From Roseateles puraquae (GTDB taxonomy: Bacteria; Pseudomonadota; Gammaproteobacteria; Burkholderiales; Burkholderiaceae_C), in contig NZ_NISI01000005.1 of NCBI RefSeq assembly GCF_002205845.1, positions 186,001 to 250,000 of the forward strand: a stretch of 64,000 bases of DNA. Direction: 5' to 3'. The position numbers were made by a program, and so were the translations under genes. Of this stretch, positions 36,634-45,013 are shown one piece after another (the stretch's first letter is position 1; each line of letters opens with the position of its first letter). The notes below the pieces were generated by a model. That model had not been told where the DNA came from and ran no database searches. It was given only the letters and a program-made list of their open reading frames with translations.

Positions 36634-38013
36634 ATGTCCCACGATCCCTACGACGCCGACCGGCCCCTGTTGATGCACTGCAGCTGCGGCCGGCATGCCA
36701 GCGCTGCCGAGCACGCGGTGGCCGAGCTCAAGACGCGCAGCGAGCAGGCCGACGTGGAGGCCGAGTCGCGGCAGTTCGTCGAGGCGGCGCTGGTGAAGGC
36801 CCTGTTTCCGCAGGACGCCGTGCGCCGTCGCTTCCTGAAGGCGGTGGGCCGGGGCACGGCCATGGCGGCCATCTCCAGCGTGCTGCCGGTGGCCAGCCTG
36901 CAGGCCATGGCGGCGGAGAAGGGGCCGCTGGAGAAGAAGGACCTGAAGATCGGCTTCATCCCCATCACCTGCGCCACCCCGCTGATCATGGCCCACCCGC
37001 TGGGCTTCTACAGCAAGCAGGGCCTGGACGTGCAGGTGGTGAAAACGGCGGGCTGGGCGCTGATTCGCGACAAGATGCTCAACAAGGAGTACGACGCGAC
37101 GCACTTCCTGAGCCCCATGCCGGTGGCCATCAGCCTGGGCCTGGGCGCGCCGGCCACGCCGATGCATGTGGCCACCATCCAGAACACCAATGGCCAGGCC
37201 ATCACGCTGGCGGTCAAGCACAAGGACAAGCGCGACCCGAAGGACTGGAAGGGCTTCAAGTTCGCCGTGCCCTTCGAGTACTCGATGCACAACTTCCTGC
37301 TGCGCTACTACGTGGCAGAAGCTGGCCTGGACCCGGACCGCGACATCCAGATCCGCGTGGTGCCGCCGCCGGAGATGGTGGCCAACCTGCGCGCGGGCAA
37401 CATCGACGGCTTCCTCGGGCCGGACCCGTTCAACCAGCGCGCGGTGTTCGAGGAGGTGGGTTTCATCCACCTACTGACCAAAGACCTCTGGAACGGTCAC
37501 CCGTGCTGTGCGTTTGGGACCAGCGCGGACTTCATCCAGAAGAACCCGAACACCTTCATCGCGCTCTACCGCGCGGTGCTCAATGCCGCCGCCATGGCCC
37601 GCGAGGCGCGGAACCGTGAGCTGATCGCCAAGGTGATCTCGCCGCAGGCCTACCTCAACCAGCCCGAGACGGTGGTGGCGCAGGTGCTCACCGGCAAGTT
37701 CGCCGATGGCCTGGGCAACGTCAAGGTCGTGCCCGACCGCGCCGACTTCGACCCCATGCCCTGGCAGAGCATGGCCGTGTGGATGCTCACGCAGATGAAG
37801 CGTTGGGGCTACCTCAAGGGTGACGTCGACTACAAGGCCGTCGCCGAGAAGGTCTTCCTGCTGACCGATGCGAAGAAGCAGATGAAGGCCCTGGACCTGG
37901 CGGTGCCCGAGGACAAGGCGGGCGGCTACCCGAAGTTCACCGTCATGGGCAAGACCTTCGACCCAGCGAAACCGCAGGCCTATATCGACAGCTTTGCCAT
38001 CAAGCGCAGCTGA
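36634..38013 (+). CDS. cynA: ABC transporter substrate-binding protein, NrtA/CmpA type (cyanate)
   Basis: A 459-residue periplasmic binding protein of the nitrate/bicarbonate/cyanate family. A twin-arginine signal sits unusually far in: RRRFLK at 64-69, then a hydrophobic core to about residue 92. The leader before it holds HCSCGRH (15-21), whose role is unknown. The mature domain begins LKIGFIPITCATPLIMAHPLGFY. Cyanate as substrate is inferred from the cyanase gene two genes after the permease. CAGGAG precedes the ATG. Confidence 0.85.
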   Translation: MSHDPYDADRPLLMHCSCGRHASAAEHAVAELKTRSEQADVEAESRQFVEAALVKALFPQDAVRRRFLKAVGRGTAMAAISSVLPVASLQAMAAEKGPLEKKDLKIGFIPITCATPLIMAHPLGFYSKQGLDVQVVKTAGWALIRDKMLNKEYDATHFLSPMPVAISLGLGAPATPMHVATIQNTNGQAITLAVKHKDKRDPKDWKGFKFAVPFEYSMHNFLLRYYVAEAGLDPDRDIQIRVVPPPEMVANLRAGNIDGFLGPDPFNQRAVFEEVGFIHLLTKDLWNGHPCCAFGTSADFIQKNPNTFIALYRAVLNAAAMAREARNRELIAKVISPQAYLNQPETVVAQVLTGKFADGLGNVKVVPDRADFDPMPWQSMAVWMLTQMKRWGYLKGDVDYKAVAEKVFLLTDAKKQMKALDLAVPEDKAGGYPKFTVMGKTFDPAKPQAYIDSFAIKRS

Positions 38014-38035
38014 ACCATGTCGCCACGAGCCATGA

Positions 38036-38127
38036 AACACAGCCACAGAGACACAGAGGCTCAGAGGCGCTCGGACCAGTGCCACCAGCCCGATCTCTCT
38101 GGGGCTCTGTGCCTCTGTGGCTGTGTT
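38036..38127. repeat. Dispersed inverted repeat, family A (copy 1)
   Basis: The outer 15 bases AACACAGCCACAGAG (38036-38050) are matched perfectly by CTCTGTGGCTGTGTT (38113-38127), with further imperfect CACAGAG/CTCTGTG pairing inside. A related copy lies at 54950-55032. It sits between the cyanate binding protein and permease genes and could form a long stem in their mRNA. Confidence 0.8.
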
Positions 38128-38162
38128 CTTCCGACTCACGACAGGCCAAGCGCCTCCATGAC

Positions 38163-39035
38163 ATGCAGAAGTCCCTGACCTTCCGCGCTGCACTGCTCTC
38201 GCTGCTGCTGCTCGCCTGCCTGCTCGGCCTGTGGCAGCTCGCCACGCAGGGCAGCAGCGCCAGCGCCGCGCCTGCAGCGGCCATGACGCCCGAGCAGATC
38301 GAGTACGCCAAGCTGATGGGCAAGCCGGTGGATGCCGTCCCCGCCACCACGAAGAGCGGCTTCCCAACCCCGGCGCAGATGGGCGCGACCATCGCGCGGC
38401 AACTGGCCGACCCCTTCTACGACCGCGGCCCCAATGACAAGGGCCTGGGCCTGCAACTGGCCTACTCCCTCGGTCGCGTGGGCCTGGGCTATCTGCTGGC
38501 GGCGCTGGTGGCCATTCCGCTGGGCTTCGTCATCGGCATGAGCCCGCTCATCTACCGCGCGCTCGATCCCTTCATCCAGGTGCTCAAGCCCATCTCGCCG
38601 CTGGCCTGGATGCCGCTGGCGCTCTACACGATCAAGGATTCGGCCGCGAGCGGCATCTTCGTGATCTTCATCTGCAGCCTCTGGCCCATGCTCATCAACA
38701 CGGCCTTCGGCGTGGCCGGCGTGCGCCGCGAGTGGCTGAACGTGGCGCGCACGCTGGAGGTGGGGGCCATGCGGCGAGCGTTCGAGGTGATCCTGCCGGC
38801 GGCGGCACCCACCATCCTCACGGGCATGCGCATCAGCATGGGCATCGCGTGGCTGGTCATCGTGGCCGCCGAGATGCTGGTGGGGGGCACGGGCATCGGC
38901 TACTTCGTGTGGAACGAGTGGAACAACCTCAGCCTGCCGAACGTGCTGATGGCCATCCTGGTGATCGGCGTGGTGGGCATGTTGTTGGACCTTGGTTTTG
39001 CGCGCTGCCAGAAGTGGGTGACCTATGCCGACTGA
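38163..39035 (+). CDS. cynB: ABC transporter permease, NrtB type (cyanate)
   Basis: A 290-residue inner-membrane permease. An N-terminal transmembrane segment (about 9-29) is followed by a loop and five further hydrophobic helices. The EAA-type coupling loop is in EWLNVARTLEVGAMRRAFEVILPAAAPTILTGMR. The ATG at 38163 follows the family A repeat. With the binding protein and ATPase it forms the uptake system; substrate assigned through the linked cyanase. Confidence 0.87.
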   Translation: MQKSLTFRAALLSLLLLACLLGLWQLATQGSSASAAPAAAMTPEQIEYAKLMGKPVDAVPATTKSGFPTPAQMGATIARQLADPFYDRGPNDKGLGLQLAYSLGRVGLGYLLAALVAIPLGFVIGMSPLIYRALDPFIQVLKPISPLAWMPLALYTIKDSAASGIFVIFICSLWPMLINTAFGVAGVRREWLNVARTLEVGAMRRAFEVILPAAAPTILTGMRISMGIAWLVIVAAEMLVGGTGIGYFVWNEWNNLSLPNVLMAILVIGVVGMLLDLGFARCQKWVTYAD

Positions 39036-39039
39036 CGTC

Positions 39040-39145
39040 CCACCCCCGAAGCGCCTGCGGCGCTCCCCCTCAAGGGGGCGCAGCCAGCGGCCCGGCAAAG
39101 CCGGTTCCGCGGCGGCCGCTGGAAGATCGACCGCCTTGGGCGCGT
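39040..39145. repeat. Dispersed intergenic repeat, family B (copy 1)
   Basis: Contains the palindromic core CCCCCTCAAGGGGGCG (39065-39080) followed by CAGCCAGCGGCCCGGCAAAG and a GCCGGTTCCGCGG stretch. Related copies lie at 40493-40605 and, inverted, at 56404-56491. It fills most of the 132-base gap between permease and ATPase genes. The outer borders are approximate. Confidence 0.8.
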
Positions 39146-39167
39146 CGATTTCAACGCTTGTTGACCT

Positions 39168-40052
39168 ATGAGCAGTCCGACTTTGGTGAACGTGGAGGCT
39201 TTGGCCAAGCGCTATGGCGATGCCACGGTCTTTGACGGCGTGAACTTCACGCTCAGCGAGGGCGAGTTCGTCTGCATCATCGGCCACAGCGGCTGCGGCA
39301 AGACGACCATCCTGAACGTGCTCGCGGGCCTGGAGCAGGCGAGCAGCGGCCATGTGTTCATGGCGAACCGGGAAGTGGTCGGCCCGGGGCTGGAGCGCGG
39401 CGTCGTGTTCCAGGGCCACGCGCTGATGCCCTGGCTCACCGTGCGCCAGAACATCGCGTTCGCGGTACGCAGCAAATGGCCGGAATGGAGCCGCGCGCAA
39501 GTCGACGCGCAAGTGGTGAAGTACGTCGAGCTGGTGGGCCTGGCCGCCCACCTCGACAAGAAGCCCAGCCAGCTCTCGGGCGGCATGAAGCAGCGCGTGG
39601 GCATCGCCCGCGCCTTCGCGATCGAGCCCCGCATGCTGCTGCTGGACGAGCCCTTCGGCGCGCTCGATGCACTCACGCGCGGCACCATCCAGGACGAGCT
39701 GCTGAAGATCTGTGCGGCCACGAAGCAGACGGTCTTCATGATCACGCACGACGTGGACGAAGCCATCCTGCTGGCCGACCGCATCCTGCTGATGGCCAAC
39801 GGGCCGCAGGCGCGCATCGCGGAGATCGTCGTGAACACCATGTCGCGCGACCGCCAGCGCGCCACGCTGCACCACGACCCGCAGTACTACCCGATTCGCA
39901 ACCACCTCGTCGACTTCCTCGTCGAGCGCAGTGCGACTCTCTCCCACGGCCGGGCGCCCGAGCACCCGCCGGAGGTCCGGCCCGGCCTGCCGCAACCGGC
40001 CGAAGTCATTTCTTTTGACACACACCCCGCCATCCACAGGAGCACCGCATGA
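39168..40052 (+). CDS. cynD: ABC transporter ATP-binding protein, NrtD type (cyanate)
   Basis: A 294-residue ATPase with Walker A GHSGCGKT, signature LSGGMKQRV and Walker B MLLLDEPFGALDALT, then the H-loop TKQTVFMITHDVDEA. A C-terminal extension of about 40 residues follows. No clear ribosome site precedes the ATG at 39168, which lies just beyond the family B repeat. The stop overlaps the cyanase ATG as ATGA. Confidence 0.9.
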   Translation: MSSPTLVNVEALAKRYGDATVFDGVNFTLSEGEFVCIIGHSGCGKTTILNVLAGLEQASSGHVFMANREVVGPGLERGVVFQGHALMPWLTVRQNIAFAVRSKWPEWSRAQVDAQVVKYVELVGLAAHLDKKPSQLSGGMKQRVGIARAFAIEPRMLLLDEPFGALDALTRGTIQDELLKICAATKQTVFMITHDVDEAILLADRILLMANGPQARIAEIVVNTMSRDRQRATLHHDPQYYPIRNHLVDFLVERSATLSHGRAPEHPPEVRPGLPQPAEVISFDTHPAIHRSTA

Positions 40053-40492
40053 GCCGCCTCGACGTCACCGAAAAGATCATCGCCACCAAGGTGGCCAAGG
40101 GCCTGAAATGGGCCGATGTCGCCGCCGAGATCGGCCTGTCCAAGGAATGGGTCACGGCCGGCTGCCTGGGCCAGATGACCTTCAACGACGAGCAGGCCGC
40201 CACGCTCGCCAAACTCTTCGACCTGACGGAGACCGAGACCCAGTGGCTCAAGGTGGTGCCGTACAAGGGCAGCCTGCCGACCTCGGTGCCGACCGACCCG
40301 CTGATCTACCGCTTTTACGAGCTGGTCAGCGTCTACGGCACCACGTTCAAGGAGCTGATCCACGAGGAGTTCGGCGACGGCATCATGAGCGCGATCGACT
40401 TCAAGATGGACCTGCAGCGCGAGGCCAATCCCGCTGGTGATCGGGTCTCGATCGTCATGAGCGGCAAGTTCCTTCCGTACAAGACTTATTGA
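40049..40492 (+). CDS. cynS: Cyanate hydratase (cyanase)
   Basis: Catalyses bicarbonate-dependent decomposition of cyanate to ammonia and CO2. The 147-residue length is near the family norm of about 156. An N-terminal HTH-like domain (about 1-75) precedes the catalytic part with Arg88 and Glu91 (LIYRFYELVSVYG) and Ser114 (GIMSAIDF), corresponding to the E. coli catalytic triad. Translationally coupled to the ATPase, it uses imported cyanate as a nitrogen source or detoxifies it. Confidence 0.96.
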   Translation: MSRLDVTEKIIATKVAKGLKWADVAAEIGLSKEWVTAGCLGQMTFNDEQAATLAKLFDLTETETQWLKVVPYKGSLPTSVPTDPLIYRFYELVSVYGTTFKELIHEEFGDGIMSAIDFKMDLQREANPAGDRVSIVMSGKFLPYKTY

Positions 40493-40605
40493 CCACCCCG
40501 TACCGGCTTCGCCGGCCCCCTCAAGGGGGCGCCGCCAGTGGCCTGGCGAAGCCAGTTCCACGGCGTCCGCTGGATGGATCGCTTCGCTGACGCGAAGCTC
40601 TTTGG
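40493..40605. repeat. Dispersed intergenic repeat, family B (copy 2)
   Basis: CCACCCCGTACCGGCTTCGC leads into CCCCCTCAAGGGGGCGCCGC and then GGCCTGGCGAAGCCAGTTCC. It closely matches the inverse of the copy at 56404-56491 and resembles the copy at 39040. It begins directly after the cynS stop codon and may serve as a 3' end structure. Confidence 0.82.
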
Positions 40606-40614
40606 AGTGCATTT

Positions 40615-41076
40615 GTGCGGCCACCCTTGCCCCCGTTTACTTTCGACAGCGCCGTGCAAAAGGTGCGCCTGGCCGAAGACGCCTGGAACAGCCGCGACCC
40701 GGACCGCGTTGTGGGCGTCTACACCGACGACACCGTCTGGCGCAACCGCGCGGAGTTTCCGGTGGGGCGCGAGCAGGTGCGGGCTTTCCTGGCGCGCAAG
40801 TGGGCGCGCGAACTGGACTACCGGCTCATCAAGGAGCTGTGGGCCTTCGGCGAGCACCGCATCGCGGTGCGCTTCGCCTACGAATGGCACGACGACTCCG
40901 GCCAATGGTTCCGCAGCTATGGCAACGAGAACTGGGAGTTCACGGCCGAGGGGTTGATGCGGCGGCGGTTTGCGAGCATCAACGACCTGCCCATCGCCCC
41001 CACGGCGCGGCTCTTCTTCTGGCCGCTGGGCCGGCGGCCTGACGAACACCCGTCCTTGAGCGAACTGGGGCTGTGA
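40615..41076 (+). CDS. DUF1348 / NTF2-like protein
   Basis: A 153-residue protein of the DUF1348 branch of the SnoaL/NTF2-like fold. Conserved blocks are [49 protein letters not shown] and [10 protein letters not shown]. The start is a GTG at 40615 with GGAG seven bases upstream. Function unknown. It follows the cyanate cassette, separated by the family B repeat. Confidence 0.82.
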   Translation: MRPPLPPFTFDSAVQKVRLAEDAWNSRDPDRVVGVYTDDTVWRNRAEFPVGREQVRAFLARKWARELDYRLIKELWAFGEHRIAVRFAYEWHDDSGQWFRSYGNENWEFTAEGLMRRRFASINDLPIAPTARLFFWPLGRRPDEHPSLSELGL

Positions 41077-41119
41077 GTGGCGCGGTAACCTGCGCGGCAC
41101 CGCGACGACGCCTGCCGCC

Positions 41120-42268
41120 ATGCGTGACCTCTTCCTGCTCGACCCCGATCTTGTCTTCCTGAACCACGGCTCCTTCGGTGCCTGCCCGCGCGAGGTGCTG
41201 CAGGCCCAGCAGCGCTGGCAGCTGGAGATGGAGCGCAACCCTGTGGAGTTTCTCGGCCGCCGTTCGGCCGCGTTGCTGGCGGCGGCGCGCGATCGGCTCG
41301 CGGCGGAACTTGGCGCGCAGGGGGCAGACCTCGTCTTCATGCCCAACGCGACCACGGGCGTGAACGTGGTCGCCCGATCGCTGGCCCTGCAACCCGGCGA
41401 CGAGGTGCTGTCCACCGACCTGGAGTACGGCGCCTGCGATGCCACCTGGCAGCGCGTCTGCGAAGCGGCCGGCGCCATCTACCGGCGCGTGCCCATGCCG
41501 CTGCCACTGGACAGCGAGGGCTTCGTGGCCCGGCTGGGCGAGGCGCTCACACCGCGCACACGGCTCGTCTACTGCAGCCACATCACGTCGACGACGGCCC
41601 TCATCCTGCCGGTGCAGGCCCTGTGCCGCATGGCGCGCGAGGCGGGGGTGCTCACCCTCGTGGACGGCGCGCATGCGCCCGGCCAGATCGACCTGGACCT
41701 CACGGCCCTGGGCGCTGACTTCTACGTGGGCAACTGCCACAAGTGGCAGTGCGCGCCCAAGGGGGCGGCCTTCCTGCATGCGGTGCCGAGCCAGCAGGCG
41801 GCGCTGCACGCCACCGTCACGAGTTGGGGTTATGCCGAGGGCACGGGCGGGCATGCCGGCTTCGAAGCCTATCTGGGCCACACGCCCTTCGAGCGCCGGC
41901 TGCAGTGGCAGGGCACGCGAGACCTGAGTGCCTGGCTCGCTGTGCCCGCGGCGCTGGACTTCCAGCAGCGCCACGGCTGGCCGACAGTGCGCGCCCGCTG
42001 CCATGCGCTGGCGGCGTCAGCCCTGAAGACGATGGTGGACCGCTTCGGCCTGCCGCCGCTCGGGGCCGACGAGGACTGGGCTCAGATGGTCGCGCTGCCT
42101 GTGCCCGCGCAGGACCCCGACCGGCTGCGCGCGCGGCTGTTCGAGGAAAGCGGCATCGAGATCCCGGTGACCTCGCACGCCGGGCGGGTGTTCGTGCGCT
42201 TGTCGGTGCAGGGCTACAACACGGAGGCGGATGTGGCGCGGTTGCTCGAGTCGCCAGCGTTGCAGTAG
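41120..42268 (+). CDS. Class V aminotransferase (isopenicillin N epimerase-like)
   Basis: A 382-residue PLP enzyme. FLNHGSFGACP at residues 13-23 is the usual start of this subgroup, followed by NATTGVNVV, VDGAHAPGQIDLDL and the PLP-binding lysine in VGNCHKWQCAPKG. The subgroup covers cysteine desulfurase-like and epimerase-like enzymes acting on unknown substrates. Starts 43 bases after the DUF1348 gene, so the two may be co-expressed. Confidence 0.88.
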   Translation: MRDLFLLDPDLVFLNHGSFGACPREVLQAQQRWQLEMERNPVEFLGRRSAALLAAARDRLAAELGAQGADLVFMPNATTGVNVVARSLALQPGDEVLSTDLEYGACDATWQRVCEAAGAIYRRVPMPLPLDSEGFVARLGEALTPRTRLVYCSHITSTTALILPVQALCRMAREAGVLTLVDGAHAPGQIDLDLTALGADFYVGNCHKWQCAPKGAAFLHAVPSQQAALHATVTSWGYAEGTGGHAGFEAYLGHTPFERRLQWQGTRDLSAWLAVPAALDFQQRHGWPTVRARCHALAASALKTMVDRFGLPPLGADEDWAQMVALPVPAQDPDRLRARLFEESGIEIPVTSHAGRVFVRLSVQGYNTEADVARLLESPALQ

Positions 42269-42334
42269 GGGCGGTGTCCGCCTCGCGGGCGCGCGATGCG
42301 ACCGCTTGATCCAAATTGCACAAGGGAGCAAGAC

Positions 42335-43000
42335 ATGTACAAGGCACTGATCTCTGATTTCGACGGCACCCTTTTCGACTCGCAAAGGGCAATTTCCGCA
42401 GTCCTGCTGGAAACCTTCAAAGAACGCGACGTTGCCCCGCCCACGATCGGCGCCATTGAGGCTTCGATTTCGATGGGCATCACGCTGGAAGAGACCTTGG
42501 AGGCGCTGCGCCCTGAGCTCAAGGGGCATCCCGAGCAACGCGACGCATGGGTGGTCCACTATCGCAAGATCTACAACGCCGGCCTTGGCATCACGGCGAG
42601 TTCCCCGTTTCCCGGCCTGGCTGCCATGCTCGAGGACCTGCGAGCCAAGGAGATTCCGGTCATCGTGGTGTCGAACAAGGGTGAGGCAGCGGTCTGGAAC
42701 ACGCTCAAGCACTACGCGGTTGACCACATGGTGTGCCAGGTGGTTGCAGCCTTTAGCGAATTGCCGACGAAGCCGCATCCGGACAGCTTCTTTCACCGAA
42801 TCCTGCCGAACTACGAGCACTTGCAGCCCAACGACTTCTTGGTTTTTGGTGACACCGCTACCGACATGAAGTACGCGCGCGCCATTGGCGCTGGCGCCGC
42901 CTACGCGTCGTACGGCTACGGCAAGCCGCAGGACAGCCTCAGCTATGAGCCTGATCTGGTGGTCACCGATATGCCACTCTTGCTGAGGGCCTTTGAATGA
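42335..43000 (+). CDS. HAD-family phosphatase
   Basis: A 221-residue haloacid dehalogenase-type hydrolase, phosphoglycolate phosphatase-like. Motif I is DFDGTLFDS (8-16), motif II VVSNKG, motif III lysine in PTKPHPDSF, motif IV VFGDTATDMKYARAIG. AAGGGAG precedes the ATG at 42335. Base composition is lower than neighbours: I count 33 G or C in the 60 bases at 42361-42420, where adjacent genes run near 70 percent. This hints at acquisition. The substrate is unknown. Confidence 0.88.
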   Translation: MYKALISDFDGTLFDSQRAISAVLLETFKERDVAPPTIGAIEASISMGITLEETLEALRPELKGHPEQRDAWVVHYRKIYNAGLGITASSPFPGLAAMLEDLRAKEIPVIVVSNKGEAAVWNTLKHYAVDHMVCQVVAAFSELPTKPHPDSFFHRILPNYEHLQPNDFLVFGDTATDMKYARAIGAGAAYASYGYGKPQDSLSYEPDLVVTDMPLLLRAFE

Positions 43001-43083
43001 AGTTGCAGGCGCTTGACCCCGCTGAGTGTGACCGCCTCGACACCCTCAGCTGCGACCTTCTGAAGTGGCCCTTGTTGCGGTAG
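42997..43083 (+). CDS. Possible 28-residue coupled reading frame
   Basis: A short frame beginning in an ATGA overlap with the HAD gene stop and ending in TAG at 43081-43083. The product (MKLQALDPAECDRLDTLSCD and eight more residues) matches nothing I know. It may be a remnant of a truncated gene brought in with the HAD gene, or non-coding. Listed only because of the overlap. Confidence 0.25.
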   Translation: MKLQALDPAECDRLDTLSCDLLKWPLLR

Positions 43084-43156
43084 CCAGGGCAGGGTGGGGA
43101 GCGCAAAACCACCAGCGCACCCCTGCCGGCGAGGCGCACCCGGCGCCCGCCACGCC

Positions 43157-44077
43157 TCACTTGCGCATCAGCGTGCTCTTGCCAAACAGCGACTCGATCA
43201 GATCCACCGCCACCAGCGCCGTCTGGTTCTTCACGTCCAGCGCCGGGTTCAGCTCCACCAGGTCCATGGAGGCCATGCGGCCGGTGTCGTGGATCATCTC
43301 CATGCACAGGTGGGCCTCGCGGTAGGTCGGGCCGCCGTTGACGGTGGTGCCGACGCCGGGTGCCATCACGGGGTCGAGGAAGTCCACGTCAAAGCTCACG
43401 TGCAGGTGGGTGTTGTCGTCCAGCGTGGCCAGCGCGAGCTCCATGGTGTGGCGCATGCCCATCTCGTCGATGAAGCGCATGTCGAAGACTTCGAGGTCCT
43501 GCTCGTGCACGAAGCGGCGCTCGCCTTCGTCGACGCTGCGGATGCCGATCTGGCGCACCCACTTCGGGCTGATGGCCGGCACCTTGCCGCCAATCTCCAC
43601 CAGTGCCTGCGGGCCGAAGCCGCACAGCGCCGCCACCGGCATGCCGTGGATGTTGCCGCTGGGCGTGAGCTCGCTGGTGTTGAAGTCGGCATGCGCATCC
43701 AGCCACAGCACGCGCAGCTTCTTGCCCACGTCGCGGCAGTGGCGGGCCACCGCGCTGATGGAGCCCAGGCCCAGGCAGTGGTCGCCGCCCAGCAGGATGG
43801 GCATGCGGCCGGTCTTGAGTTCGGCGTACACGGCCTCGTGCACGGTGCGGTTCCAGGCCACCACTTCGTCGAGGTGTCGATAGCCGTCCACCGGCGGCTG
43901 CCAGGGGTTGGACGGACCGTTCAGGTTGCCGCGGTCGATGACGTCCACACCGCGCGCCCGCAACGCTTCGGCCAGGCCGGCGACGCGCATGGCTTCCGGC
44001 CCCATGCTGGCGCCTCGGGCGCCGGCACCCACGTCGGTGGGGGCGCCGATGAGGGAGACGTGGCGGAGTTGGGTCAT
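43157..44077 (-). CDS. rocF: Arginase
   Basis: Hydrolyses L-arginine to ornithine and urea. The 306 residues show the binuclear manganese motifs GGDHCLGLGS, DAHADFNTSE and SFDVDFLDP, and the arginase-style opening SLIGAPTDVGAGARGASMGPEAMR. The SELTPSGNIHGMP loop favours arginase over agmatinase. The ATG overlaps the stop of the LOG-family gene (ATGA), so both are on one leftward transcript. Confidence 0.93.
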   Translation of the reverse strand: MTQLRHVSLIGAPTDVGAGARGASMGPEAMRVAGLAEALRARGVDVIDRGNLNGPSNPWQPPVDGYRHLDEVVAWNRTVHEAVYAELKTGRMPILLGGDHCLGLGSISAVARHCRDVGKKLRVLWLDAHADFNTSELTPSGNIHGMPVAALCGFGPQALVEIGGKVPAISPKWVRQIGIRSVDEGERRFVHEQDLEVFDMRFIDEMGMRHTMELALATLDDNTHLHVSFDVDFLDPVMAPGVGTTVNGGPTYREAHLCMEMIHDTGRMASMDLVELNPALDVKNQTALVAVDLIESLFGKSTLMRK

Positions 44078-44949
44078 GTCGGGCTCGCGTTGCAGAGTTC
44101 GGGTTGGCCTTGGATGACGGCCCAGGCTTCCTCGGCCGTCTCCACGTAATGGAAGAGCTTCTCGTCGCCCGGGCTGATCATGCCGGTCTCGAGCAGCAGG
44201 TCGACGTTGATCAGCCGGGTCCAGAAGTCGCGCCCGAACAGCAGGATGGGGCGCGGCCGGCTCTTGCCGGTCTGGATCAGGGTCAGCGTCTCGAAGAGTT
44301 CATCCAGCGTGCCGAAGCCGCCAGGGAAGCACACCAGCGCGATCGAGCGCATCAGGAAGTGCATCTTGCGCAGGCCGAAGTAGTGGAAGCGGAAGCACAG
44401 CTCCGGCGTGATGTAGGGATTGGGGTACTGCTCGTGCGGCAGCACGATGTTCAGGCCGACGCTCTTGCCGCCGGCTTCGAACGCACCGCGGTTGCCGGCT
44501 TCCATGATGCCGGGGCCGCCGCCCGTGGCGATGACGACCGGGCACCCACGCTCCGCGCAAGCCGAGGTGGCGATGTGGGCGAAGCGGCGGGCTTCTTCGT
44601 AGTAGCGGCTCATGGCCAGCTGGCGGCGTGCCTTGGCCGCACCGGCGTCGTCACCGCGGTCTTCAGCCACGGTGAGGAGGGCCTGCGCGGCCTCGGCCGG
44701 CAGGATGCGGGCGCTGCCGAAGATGACGATGGTGGCGTGCACGCCCTGTTCGTCGAGCAGCAGCTCCGGCTTCATCAGCTCCAGTTGCATGCGCACCGCG
44801 CGCATGTCCTGGCGCAGCAGGAAGCTCTCGTCCTTGAAGGCCAGCTCGTACGCACTGCCCGGCTTGTCGTAGTCCGGGTGGGGCTGGAGCGTGCGGCACT
44901 CTTCCTTGGCAGTGGGGAAGTTGCGTGTCGGGACGTCAGTGGGCTTCAT
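44074..44949 (-). CDS. LOG-family (TIGR00730) nucleotide phosphoribohydrolase
   Basis: A 291-residue protein. The Rossmann-like LOG core (about residues 70-270) has IFGSARI, GGGPGIMEAGNRGAFEAGGKS and the catalytic PGGFGTLDELFE. Relatives cleave ribose 5'-phosphate from cytokinin nucleotides or from AMP and similar nucleotides; bacterial members are mostly uncharacterised. The N-terminal 70 residues are an extension. Coupled by ATGA overlap to arginase. Confidence 0.88.
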   Translation of the reverse strand: MKPTDVPTRNFPTAKEECRTLQPHPDYDKPGSAYELAFKDESFLLRQDMRAVRMQLELMKPELLLDEQGVHATIVIFGSARILPAEAAQALLTVAEDRGDDAGAAKARRQLAMSRYYEEARRFAHIATSACAERGCPVVIATGGGPGIMEAGNRGAFEAGGKSVGLNIVLPHEQYPNPYITPELCFRFHYFGLRKMHFLMRSIALVCFPGGFGTLDELFETLTLIQTGKSRPRPILLFGRDFWTRLINVDLLLETGMISPGDEKLFHYVETAEEAWAVIQGQPELCNASPT

Positions 44950-45013
44950 CGGCGAGGATTGTCGGCAGGTCGGGGCTGGATTTTGTGCCGCGTTCAGGCG
45001 GCACGACGGGATT

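Noticed and set aside
38036-38127. CACAGAG repeats as a possible CRISPR array
   Set aside because: The units are arranged as one inverted repeat, not as regularly spaced direct repeats with unique spacers, and no cas gene is present.
38136-40037. Leftward 633-codon frame over the cyanate transport genes
   Set aside because: Composition typical of antisense frames (His/Arg/Gly/Gln rich) while the other strand carries recognisable permease and ATPase genes.
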